Of a stretch of DNA of 64,000 nucleotides, positions 17,071-24,438 are shown piece after piece; position 1 is the first letter of the stretch; every line of letters begins with the position of its first letter. This DNA comes from Actinomadura violacea (GTDB lineage Bacteria > Actinomycetota > Actinomycetes > Streptosporangiales > Streptosporangiaceae): positions 186,001-250,000 of the forward strand of contig NZ_JAGEPF010000005.1 in assembly GCF_017573465.1 (NCBI RefSeq), written 5' to 3'. Under the pieces are notes generated by a model. It ran no database searches and was not told the origin of the DNA. It saw only the letters and a list, made by a program, of their open reading frames with translations. Position numbers and translations under genes: made by a program.

Positions 17071-17907
17071 TCAGGCGGGGTCGGTGAAGGAGGCGGGGCG
17101 CTTCTCGAAGTAGGCCCGGACGGCCTCGGCCTGGTTGGGCGAGCCGCGGAGCTCGGCGAGGGCGCGGGACTCCTCGAGGAACTGGCCGGCGAGGTCGCCG
17201 CCGTCCCCGGCGCGGTTGAGCAGCCGCTTCGCGGCGCGGATCGCGTCGGGGCTGCTGCCGGCGATCTGGCGGGCCAGGTCCAGCGCGGCGGCGCGCGGGT
17301 CGTCGGCGGTACGGGTGGCGAGGCCGAGGCGGACGGCCTCGTCGCCGCCGACCATCCGCCCGGTGAACGTCAGCTCCTTGGCGACGTCCTCACCGACCAG
17401 CCGCAGCAGCGCGGCGGTGCCGGTCATGTCGGGCACGAGGCCCCAGCGGATCTCCAGCACCGACAGCTTCGCGTCCGGCGCGACGATCCGGATGTCGGCG
17501 CCGAGCGCGATCTGCAGGCCGCCGCCGAGCGCGTGCCCGTGCACGGCGGCGATCACGGGCTGCGGCAGCTCGCGCCAGCCGTGCACGGCCTGCTGCCCGA
17601 GGTTGGTGATGCGGCCCGGCTCGCGCTCCATGACGTCGGACATGAGGCGGCGGAGCCGGTCGCCGCCGGACGCGGCGGTCGCGTCGCCCGCCATCGCGGC
17701 GAAGTTGGCGAAGTCGAGGCCGGCGCAGAACGCGCGCCCCTCCCCCGACAGCACGACGGCCCGGACGGACGCCTCGGCGGCGAGCGCGCCGGCGGTCTCG
17801 GCGAGGGCCTCGAAGGTGGCCATGTCGAGGGCGTTGAGCTTGTCGGGGCGGTTGAGGCGGACGTCGGCGACGCCGTCCTGGACGGTCAGCGAGATCCGGT
17901 CGGTCAT
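17071..17907 (-). CDS. Enoyl-CoA hydratase/isomerase (crotonase) family protein
   Basis: 278 residues. Crotonase oxyanion-hole elements are visible: GRAFCAGLDF (about 58-66) and HGHALGGGLQIALGADIRI near the middle. In classical hydratases the first catalytic glutamate sits in GGGCEL; here that position is glutamine (GGGLQI), while the second site (VLEIRWGLVPDMTG) keeps an acidic residue. So it may be a hydratase with altered mechanism, an isomerase or a thioesterase-like crotonase. The ATG overlaps the TetR stop (ATGA), making it the last gene of a ligase-TetR-crotonase transcript. Confidence 0.88.
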   Translation of the reverse strand: MTDRISLTVQDGVADVRLNRPDKLNALDMATFEALAETAGALAAEASVRAVVLSGEGRAFCAGLDFANFAAMAGDATAASGGDRLRRLMSDVMEREPGRITNLGQQAVHGWRELPQPVIAAVHGHALGGGLQIALGADIRIVAPDAKLSVLEIRWGLVPDMTGTAALLRLVGEDVAKELTFTGRMVGGDEAVRLGLATRTADDPRAAALDLARQIAGSSPDAIRAAKRLLNRAGDGGDLAGQFLEESRALAELRGSPNQAEAVRAYFEKRPASFTDPA

Positions 17908-18569
17908 GGGGACGGTTCCTCTCCGTAGAGGCCGCGCCGCCACAGCGCGGCCAGGGTGGCGACGGCCTCGTCGTCGGTGATGGAGGCGCCCGGGCCGTCG
18001 CCGCCCTGGGCGAGCCAGACGAAGCAGAAGTGCTCGAACATGGCGCCGATGGCGGAGGCGGCGAGGGCGGGGTCGAGCCCGGCGGCGTGGCCGGTGTCCT
18101 GGGCCTGGCGGACGGTCCGCTCGATGATGCGGACGCCGACCATGCGGCTGGCGCGCCACCGTTCGGCGAACTCCTCGTCGACCATGGCGAGCTGGAACAC
18201 GCCCACGAGGACGCCGAGGTGCTCCTTGTAGGCGTCCCAGTAGGCGCGGGCGGCGTTCTCGAAGAACGCGGCGCTGCCGTCGGGCGCGCCGGGCGAGTGC
18301 AGCAGCACCTCGTGGGAGAAGCCGTCGGCGAGCGCGGCGAGCAGCTGCTCCTTGTTGTCGAAGTAGCGGTAGAACGCGGCGGTCGACTTGCCCGCGGCGG
18401 CGGCGATGTCGTGCACGGTGGTGCGCAGGAAGCCGCGCTCGGCGATGAGCCGGCGGGCGGCGTCCTCGAACGCGGCGCGGGTGGCGCGGCCCTTGGCGCT
18501 CGGCGGTTCCGGCGGCGCGACGGTGCCGGACGCGGGGGCCGGGTCGGTGGTGGTCGTCTCAGGTGACAT
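17904..18569 (-). CDS. TetR family transcriptional regulator
   Basis: About 221 residues. After a proline/threonine-rich leader the helix-turn-helix reads TVHDIAAAAGKSTAAFYRYF, followed by DNKEQLLAALADGF, the classic TetR signature. The ligand domain is helical (AAFFENAARAYWDAYKEHLGVL). An ATG five codons upstream (18584) is equally possible; neither start has a clear ribosome site because the gene overlaps the end of the acyl-CoA ligase. Placed inside the CoA-ester cluster, it is the natural candidate to repress this operon and the divergent one, probably via the inverted repeats near 20075-20132, with an acyl-CoA as inducer (inference). Confidence 0.88.
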   Translation of the reverse strand: MSPETTTTDPAPASGTVAPPEPPSAKGRATRAAFEDAARRLIAERGFLRTTVHDIAAAAGKSTAAFYRYFDNKEQLLAALADGFSHEVLLHSPGAPDGSAAFFENAARAYWDAYKEHLGVLVGVFQLAMVDEEFAERWRASRMVGVRIIERTVRQAQDTGHAAGLDPALAASAIGAMFEHFCFVWLAQGGDGPGASITDDEAVATLAALWRRGLYGEEPSP

Positions 18570-20070
18570 AACGCGGTTCATCATCCCAGTAGGGCTCGCG
18601 GACGAGGCGGCGCAGCACCTTCCCGGACGGGTTGCGGGGCAGTTCGGCGGCGAAGTCGACCGTCGTCGGGCACTTGTAGTGGGCGAGGTGCTCGCGGGCG
18701 TGCGCGATGACCTGCTCGGACGTCGCGGTGCCGACGACGACGGCCTTGACGGTCTCGCCCCATTTCGGGTGCGGGACGCCGATGACGCAGACGTCGTCGA
18801 CGCCTGGGCAGGACGCGAGGACGTTCTCGACCTCGGCGGCGTAGACGTTCTCGCCGCCGCTGACGATCATGTCCTTGATCCGGTCGGTGAGGTGCAGGAA
18901 CCCGTCGGCGTCGAGGAACCCGGCGTCGCCGGTGCGCAGCCAGCCTCCCGGCGCGTACAGCTCGGCGGTCGCGGCGGGCGCGCGCCAGTAGCCGGGGGTG
19001 GTCTGGTCGGCGCGCACCCAGACCTCGCCGGTCTCGCCGGGCGCACGCTCTCGGTCGCCGCCGGGTTCGACGACGCGGACCTCGATGCCGCCGAAGGGGC
19101 GGCCGGCGGTGCGCAGCCGGGTCCCCGCCCGGTGCTCGGCCTCGTCGAGGCGGGTGACGGGCCCGGTCGTCTCGGTCATCCCGTACACCTGGACGAACCC
19201 GGCGTCCGGGAACGCGGCCATCGCGCGGCGCAGCACGGGCTCGGCGATGGGCGACGCGCCGTAGACGATGGTGCGCAGGTCGGGCAGGTCGGTGAGGGAC
19301 GGGTCGTCGAGCAGCATCCGCAGCACGGCGGGGACGAGCAGGGCGGCCGTCACGCGGTGCCGGCGCAGCGCGTCGAGCACGGCGGGCGGGTCGGCCTGGG
19401 CGAGCAGGACGAGGTGGGCGCCCTGGTAGGCGGGCACCCAGAGCCAGCCCGCGCCGGCGGCGTGGAAGACGGGCGCGCAGTTGAGCAGCACGGCGTCCGC
19501 GCCCGCGTACGGGTAGACGCCGGGGCGGGCGAGGTGGTTGAGGACGGCCCGGTTGGTGGTCGTCACGCCCTTGGGGGTGCCGGTCGTCCCGGAGGTGTAG
19601 CAGAGCATGGCCAGGTCGTCGGGGTCGGGAACCGGATCGGGTGCTGCGCCGGCGGGGCCGGGCGGCGGCCAGCCGTCCGCGGGGACGACCGGCCCGGCGA
19701 ACCCGGCGGCGCGTGCGGCGGCCCCGGCCGCGTCGGCCTGGTCGGACGCGGCGACGAGGACGGCCGGTTCGGCGTCGGCGAGGATCGCGGCGAGCCCGGC
19801 GGGCGGCAGCCGCCAGTTGAGCGCGAGCGAGGCGGCGCGCAGCCGGGACGCGCCGTACATGAGGGCGGCGAAGGCGATGCCGTTGGGGCCGAGGTAGGCG
19901 ACGCGGTCGCCCGGGCGGACGCCGTGCCCGCGCAGGTCGGCCGCGGCGCGGTCGGCGAGGTCGTCGAGGTCGGCGTAGGTACGGGTGCGCCCGTCGGTGG
20001 TGATGGCCGGGGCGTGCGGCCGGGCGGCGGCCTGGGCGCGGAGCCGGGTCGCGAACGAGTAGCTCTCCAC
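18559..20070 (-). CDS. Acyl-CoA synthetase (AMP-forming, FadD type)
   Basis: 503 residues from a GTG start. The ANL adenylating-enzyme motifs are all there: phosphate loop YTSGTTGTPKG (about 158-168), YGMTETTGPVT, the A8-type hinge TGDAGFLDADGFLHLTDR, GGENVYAAEVEN, and the catalytic lysine in NPSGKVLRR near the C-terminus. It activates a carboxylic acid to its CoA thioester in the cytoplasm. It heads the minus-strand half of the divergent locus and overlaps the TetR gene by 11 bases. The open frame continues far upstream, but family length and the promoter region argue for the start at 20070. Confidence 0.9.
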   Translation of the reverse strand: MESYSFATRLRAQAAARPHAPAITTDGRTRTYADLDDLADRAAADLRGHGVRPGDRVAYLGPNGIAFAALMYGASRLRAASLALNWRLPPAGLAAILADAEPAVLVAASDQADAAGAAARAAGFAGPVVPADGWPPPGPAGAAPDPVPDPDDLAMLCYTSGTTGTPKGVTTTNRAVLNHLARPGVYPYAGADAVLLNCAPVFHAAGAGWLWVPAYQGAHLVLLAQADPPAVLDALRRHRVTAALLVPAVLRMLLDDPSLTDLPDLRTIVYGASPIAEPVLRRAMAAFPDAGFVQVYGMTETTGPVTRLDEAEHRAGTRLRTAGRPFGGIEVRVVEPGGDRERAPGETGEVWVRADQTTPGYWRAPAATAELYAPGGWLRTGDAGFLDADGFLHLTDRIKDMIVSGGENVYAAEVENVLASCPGVDDVCVIGVPHPKWGETVKAVVVGTATSEQVIAHAREHLAHYKCPTTVDFAAELPRNPSGKVLRRLVREPYWDDEPRYVT

Positions 20071-20074
20071 GGAC

Positions 20075-20132
20075 GTGAACGTAACGCCGCGTTCACCTCT
20101 TGCCAAGGCCCTAATTGTGACGTTACGTTCAC
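20075..20132. promoter_or_regulatory. Inverted 12-bp repeats between divergent CoA-ester operons
   Basis: GTGAACGTAACG at 20075-20086 recurs in inverse orientation at 20121-20132 (CGTTACGTTCAC). The second copy is also part of a near-palindrome, GTGACGTTACGTTCAC (20117-20132), and the first is followed by GTTCAC at 20091-20096. Their position between the ligase start and the flavoprotein start fits operators for the TetR encoded in the cluster. Confidence 0.6.
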
Positions 20133-20208
20133 GAATATCGGCGGTCGCGGCCGGCGCCGGCAGGGCGCCCGCGACCGGTCCGCCGGAGACGCACCGCGGG
20201 AGGCACGC

Positions 20209-21591
20209 GTGAAGACCGGAGCCGAGTACCGGGAGTCCCTGCGCGACGGGCGCAGGCTGTTCCTCAACGGCCGGAAGGTGAGCGACCTGGAGGACGAGCC
20301 GCTGCTGGCGGCCGGGGTGGCGGAGGTCGCGGCCGGCTACGACCGCTACCACCGGCCCGGCGACGCGGTCGGCCCCTACTTCGCGTTCCCGACCACCGCC
20401 GAGGACCTGCGCGCCCAGCTGCACGAGCTGCTGACCTGGGACATGACGACCGTGACGACCGCGCAGGGCCTGCAGGCGCTGCTGACGGCGGCGGCGCGGA
20501 TGCGCGCCGACCACCCCGAGTACGCCGCGCGGATCGAGGCGTACTACGACTGGTGCAAGCGCGAGGACGTGCGCGGCGTCCAGGCCATCACCGATGCCAA
20601 GGGCCACCGCCGCCTCTCCCCCTCGCAGCAGGACGACCCCGACCTGTACACGCGCATCGTCGAGCGGCGCCCCGACGGCGTGGTGATCCGCGGCGCGAAG
20701 ATGCACATCACCGCGGCGGCCACCTCGCACGAGCTGGTGGTGATGCCGACCAAGCGGATGAAGCCCGGCGAGGAGGACTGGGCGGTCGCCTGCGCCGTCC
20801 CGGCCAACGCGCCCGGCGTGTCGATCATCAACACGACGTACGCGCCGCGCGGCGCCGCGTCCGGCGAGGACGCCGGGTACTGGCCGCACTCCAGCCACCA
20901 CAACATGCCCGAGGGCTTCCTGGTGTTCGACGACGTGTTCGTCCCGAACGAGCGGGTGTTCCTGGCGGGCGAGGTCGGGCACTCGGCGACGTTCGCGCAC
21001 GCGCTCGGCCTGTGGGAGCGGCTCGGCGGCACCGCGCACCTGGCCGAGATCGGCGACATCCTGACCGGGTTCGCGCAGCTCATCGCGGAGGCCAACGGGC
21101 TGGACCGGGTGTCGCACATCCGGGAGAAGATCAGCGAGATGATCATGTACGCGACGCTGGTCCGGGCCGGGCTGGAGGCGGCGATCTCCAACGCGGAGAA
21201 GAGCCCCGAGGGCTGGATGTTCCCGAGCGAGCTGTACACCAACGCCGCCAAGCACTTCGGCGCCGCCGAGTTCAGCCGGATGGTCCGCCACCTGCACGAC
21301 ATCGGCGGCGGCGCGATCCTCACCGCGCCGAGCCCCGACGACCTGGCGAGCCCGGAGACGGGCCCCTATGTCCGCAAGTACATGCGCACGATGGAGGGCG
21401 TGGACGCCGAGTACCGCAGCCGGCTGTTCCACGCGATCCGCGACTACACCGCCGACACGTTCGGCGGCTGGCAGCACGTGACGATGCTGCAGTCCGGTGG
21501 CGGGCTGTACGCGCAGCGGATGGTGTCGAGCAAGCACTACGACATGGCCGCCGCCAAGCGGATGGCCCTGGACATCGCGGGGCTGGAGTGA
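20209..21591 (+). CDS. HpaB / 4-hydroxybutyryl-CoA dehydratase-like flavoprotein lacking Fe-S cysteines
   Basis: 460 residues from a GTG preceded by GGGAGG. The sequence follows the 4-hydroxyphenylacetate 3-hydroxylase/4-hydroxybutyryl-CoA dehydratase fold: AITDAKGHRRLSPSQQ, then VIRGAKMHITAAATSHE, EGFLVFDDVFVPNERVFL and the C-terminal HDIGGGAILTAPSPDD. Only two cysteines occur (DWCKRED and AVACAVP), neither where the dehydratase holds its 4Fe-4S cluster, so a classical radical dehydratase is unlikely. A flavin-dependent hydroxylase or another flavin elimination/isomerisation on a CoA ester is more plausible. The stop overlaps the next gene's GTG, tying it to two acyl-CoA dehydrogenases. Confidence 0.82.
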   Translation: MKTGAEYRESLRDGRRLFLNGRKVSDLEDEPLLAAGVAEVAAGYDRYHRPGDAVGPYFAFPTTAEDLRAQLHELLTWDMTTVTTAQGLQALLTAAARMRADHPEYAARIEAYYDWCKREDVRGVQAITDAKGHRRLSPSQQDDPDLYTRIVERRPDGVVIRGAKMHITAAATSHELVVMPTKRMKPGEEDWAVACAVPANAPGVSIINTTYAPRGAASGEDAGYWPHSSHHNMPEGFLVFDDVFVPNERVFLAGEVGHSATFAHALGLWERLGGTAHLAEIGDILTGFAQLIAEANGLDRVSHIREKISEMIMYATLVRAGLEAAISNAEKSPEGWMFPSELYTNAAKHFGAAEFSRMVRHLHDIGGGAILTAPSPDDLASPETGPYVRKYMRTMEGVDAEYRSRLFHAIRDYTADTFGGWQHVTMLQSGGGLYAQRMVSSKHYDMAAAKRMALDIAGLE

Positions 21592-22721
21592 CGGAGTCGC
21601 CGGACGGGTTCGAGAAGCGCGCGCGGGCGTTCCTCGACGCGCATCTGCCGCCGCGTCCCGCGCCCGCGCCGTCCGACCGGGTCGCGCTGCTGGAGGAGAT
21701 CGTCCCGGAGCGCGAGGCGGAGACGCTGCGGGCCGCCAAGCGCTGGCAGGGACTGCTGTACGACGCGGGCTTCGCCGAGCTGGAGGGCAACCGGGCGGAG
21801 GCGTTCGCCGCGCTGCTCGCCGGCTACGACGCGCCCGACCTGCAACCGCTGCTGGTCGGCCTGCACATCGTCGCGCCCGCGATCCGCGCGCACGGCTCCG
21901 ACGAGCTGAAGCGCCGCTACCTGCGGCCGCTGCTGCGCGGCGAGACGACCGCCTGCCAGCTGTTCTCCGAGCCGGACGCGGGCTCCGACCTCGCCTCGGT
22001 GCGGACGCGGGCCGTCCGCGACGGCGACTCCTGGGTCGTCACCGGGCAGAAGGTGTGGAGCTCGGGCGCGCACCACGCCGACCTCGGCGAGGCGCTCGTC
22101 CGGACGGACCCGGACGCGCCCAAGCACCGGGGCCTGACGCTGTTCCTCGTGGACATGCACGCGCCGGGCGTCGAGGTCCGGCCGCTGCGGCAGATGACCG
22201 GCGGCGCGTCGTTCAACGAGGTGTTCCTCAGCGAGGTGCGGGTGCCGGACGCCGACCGCATCGGCCCGCTCCACGGCGGCTGGAAGGCGGCCATCACCAG
22301 CCTGTCCAGCGAGCGGGCCGCGCTCGGGGGCGCGGTCGACGCCGTCCCGCCCGACCTGGTGGAACGACTCGCCGGGCAGGCGCGCCGCCGGGGCGCGCTG
22401 ACCCCGGCGGCGCGCGGCCGGCTCGGCCGGCTGGACGCCGCGCTGACCGCCGCCGCGCAGGTCAACCGGAGCGCCGGCCTCGACCCGGCGGCCGCCGCGT
22501 CCATCTCCAAGCTGCTGGTGAACCGGGCGCTCGCGCTGGCCGTGGAGACCGCCTCGGCGGTGCTCGGCCCGTCGCTGGCCGCCGACCTCGGCGACGGCGG
22601 CCACGCCTGGTCGGAGTTCCTGCTCGGCGCGCCCGCGCTGCGGATCGCGGGCGGCACCGACGAGATCCAGCGCACGATCCTGGCCGAACGCCACCTGGGA
22701 CTGCCGAGGGACCCGCGATGA
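21588..22721 (+). CDS. Acyl-CoA dehydrogenase (probable partner subunit 1)
   Basis: 377 residues with a complete acyl-CoA dehydrogenase layout: helical N-domain, FAD/acyl motif QLFSEPDAGSDLASVRTRA with WVVTGQKVWSSGAHHAD, and C-terminal IAGGTDEIQRTILAERHLGLPRD. The GTG start overlaps the previous stop and its own stop overlaps the next ATG, so three proteins are translated together. Two dissimilar dehydrogenases encoded back-to-back are typical of heterotetrameric dehydrogenases that act on bulky CoA esters such as steroid side chains in actinobacteria (inference). Confidence 0.88.
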   Translation: MTESPDGFEKRARAFLDAHLPPRPAPAPSDRVALLEEIVPEREAETLRAAKRWQGLLYDAGFAELEGNRAEAFAALLAGYDAPDLQPLLVGLHIVAPAIRAHGSDELKRRYLRPLLRGETTACQLFSEPDAGSDLASVRTRAVRDGDSWVVTGQKVWSSGAHHADLGEALVRTDPDAPKHRGLTLFLVDMHAPGVEVRPLRQMTGGASFNEVFLSEVRVPDADRIGPLHGGWKAAITSLSSERAALGGAVDAVPPDLVERLAGQARRRGALTPAARGRLGRLDAALTAAAQVNRSAGLDPAAAASISKLLVNRALALAVETASAVLGPSLAADLGDGGHAWSEFLLGAPALRIAGGTDEIQRTILAERHLGLPRDPR

Positions 22722-23746
22722 CCGACGCCTCCCCGACCGGCACCGCTTTCGACACCGCCGAGCAGGACGAGGTGCGCGCCGAGCTGCGCGGCCTCGTGCG
22801 GGCCTTCTGCGCCGACCATCTGCCGATGCCGCGGGTCCGCCGTGTCGTCGAGACGGACGGGACGGACGCCGGCTACGACCCGGCGCTGTGGCGGCGGTTC
22901 GCCGGGCTCGGCCTGGCCGGGCTCGCCGTCCCCGAGGAGTACGGCGGCGCGGGGCAGTCGCTCGCCGAGGCCGCCGTCGTCGCGGAGGAACTGGGCCGCG
23001 CGCTCGCGCCGCTCCCCTGGCTGTCCACGTTCCTCGCCGCGTCCGTGCTGCTCACCGCGGACGACGAGGCGCGGGCGGAACTCCTGCCGGGCATCGTGGC
23101 GGGCGAGCGGATGGCGACGCTCGCGCAGGGCGGCGGCGTGCGCGCCGAGGGCGGGCGGCTGTCGGGGACCACCGGCCCCGCGCCCGACGCCGCGTCCGCC
23201 GACCTCCTGCTGGTCGTCGCGGACGGCGCGCTGTACGTCCCCGAGACCGCCGAGCGCAGGCCGCTGGCCTCGATCGACGGTACGCGGCGGATCGCCGCGC
23301 TCGCCTTCGACGGCACCCCGGCGCGGCGGATCGGCGGCGCGCCGGACCCGGCACCGGGCATGACCGCCCTGGCCGCGGAGATGGCCGGGGGCGCGCGGGC
23401 GGCGCTGGACATGGCCGTCGCGTACGCCAAGGTCCGCGAGCAGTTCAGCCGTCCCATCGGCGCGAACCAGGCGATCAAGCACCTGTGCGCGGAGCTGCTT
23501 GTGGACGTCGAGGCCGCGGCGGCGCTCGCGGCGTGGGCGGCGCGCGAGCCGTCGCCGCGTACTGCGGCGATGGCGCTGGCCTACTGCGGTGACGCCTTCG
23601 TGCACGTCGCGACGGAATGCATCCAGATCCACGGTGGCATCGGCTTCACCTGGGAGCACGACGCCCACCTCTACTTCAAGCGCGCCCACGCGTCCCGGTT
23701 CCTTCTCGCCGCTCCCGACGACCTCTACGCCGCGCTGATCCCCTGA
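22718..23746 (+). CDS. Acyl-CoA dehydrogenase (probable partner subunit 2)
   Basis: 342 residues, shorter than usual. The N-terminal domain (GLAGLAVPEEYGGAGQSLAEA) and the C-terminal helical domain (REQFSRPIGANQAIKHLCAE, IQIHGGIGFTWEHDAHLYFKR) are good, but the middle beta domain is reduced and lacks the usual serine/threonine-rich FAD loop seen in its neighbour. This degenerate middle fits the member of a heteromeric pair that does not hold a full FAD site on its own. It ends the flavoprotein-dehydrogenase operon. Confidence 0.87.
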   Translation: MTDASPTGTAFDTAEQDEVRAELRGLVRAFCADHLPMPRVRRVVETDGTDAGYDPALWRRFAGLGLAGLAVPEEYGGAGQSLAEAAVVAEELGRALAPLPWLSTFLAASVLLTADDEARAELLPGIVAGERMATLAQGGGVRAEGGRLSGTTGPAPDAASADLLLVVADGALYVPETAERRPLASIDGTRRIAALAFDGTPARRIGGAPDPAPGMTALAAEMAGGARAALDMAVAYAKVREQFSRPIGANQAIKHLCAELLVDVEAAAALAAWAAREPSPRTAAMALAYCGDAFVHVATECIQIHGGIGFTWEHDAHLYFKRAHASRFLLAAPDDLYAALIP

Positions 23747-23780
23747 CCGGCGCCCGCTCGGAGTGACATCGAGCACTCGT

Positions 23781-23820
23781 ATGAGACAATGATGTCTCAT
23801 ATGAGGTAGCATGGTCTCAT
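23781..23820. promoter_or_regulatory. Two tandem 20-bp TetR operators
   Basis: Two adjacent 20-bp sites, 23781-23800 and 23801-23820, each read ATGAG, ten bases, CTCAT. The first extends to a 22-bp palindrome with 9-bp arms (TATGAGACA and TGTCTCATA, 23780-23801). The second runs into the TetR ATG at 23819, so bound repressor would block transcription start or translation of its own gene and the MFS gene behind it. Confidence 0.8.
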
Positions 23821-24373
23821 GTCGTTCGATCGTGATGCCGTCCTGGCCAGCGCGGCGGAGCTGCTGTCGCGCAAGGCGACCGCCACCCAGGACGAGATCG
23901 CGCAGGCCGCCGGGATCAGCCGCGCCACCCTGCACCGCCACTTCGCGGGCCGCGAGAAGCTCGTCCGCGCACTGGAGGACCTGGGTCTGCGCCGCTTGGA
24001 GGCGGTCCTGGACGAGGCCCGCCTCGACGACGGCACCGCGACCGACGCGCTGGTGCGGCTGGTCGAGGCCAGCCGCCCGGTCGCGGCGTTCCTCGCCTTC
24101 CTCGCGACCGAGAACCAGCTGTTCGAGGGCGAGGGGGTCAACGCGGGCTGGGAGCGGCTCGACGCCCGCATCACCGCGCTGTTCCGGCGCGGCCAGGAGG
24201 CCGGCGAGTTCCGCATCGACCTGCCCCCCGCCTGGCTCACCGAGGCGCTGTACGGGCTGATCGGATCCGCCGCCTGGACGATCCAGTCCGGCAAGACCGC
24301 GCCCCGCGACTACACCGCGATGATCACCGGGCTGCTGCTGGGCGGCGTCGAACGCCGCGCCCCGCGCCCCTGA
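23819..24373 (+). CDS. TetR family regulator of the adjacent MFS pump
   Basis: 184 residues. The N-terminal helix-turn-helix reads ATQDEIAQAAGISRATLHRHF, followed by AGREKLVRALEDLG, a good TetR match; the C-terminal ligand domain ends ALYGLIGSAAWTIQSGK. Its start codon lies within the second of two tandem palindromes, strong evidence for autorepression. The MFS gene begins 65 bases later in the same direction, the usual arrangement for a repressor and the efflux pump it controls. The leader is very short or absent. Confidence 0.9.
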   Translation: MSFDRDAVLASAAELLSRKATATQDEIAQAAGISRATLHRHFAGREKLVRALEDLGLRRLEAVLDEARLDDGTATDALVRLVEASRPVAAFLAFLATENQLFEGEGVNAGWERLDARITALFRRGQEAGEFRIDLPPAWLTEALYGLIGSAAWTIQSGKTAPRDYTAMITGLLLGGVERRAPRP

Positions 24374-24438
24374 TCGCCCATCACTCACCCCTCATCACGC
24401 CCCATCAATCACGCACCACCTGTAAGGACAGTGGGACC

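Noticed and set aside
20071..21537. Long upstream extension of the acyl-CoA ligase frame on the minus strand
   Set aside because: The extension lies antisense to the flavoprotein gene and has no ANL-like sequence; the family core begins at the GTG at 20070.
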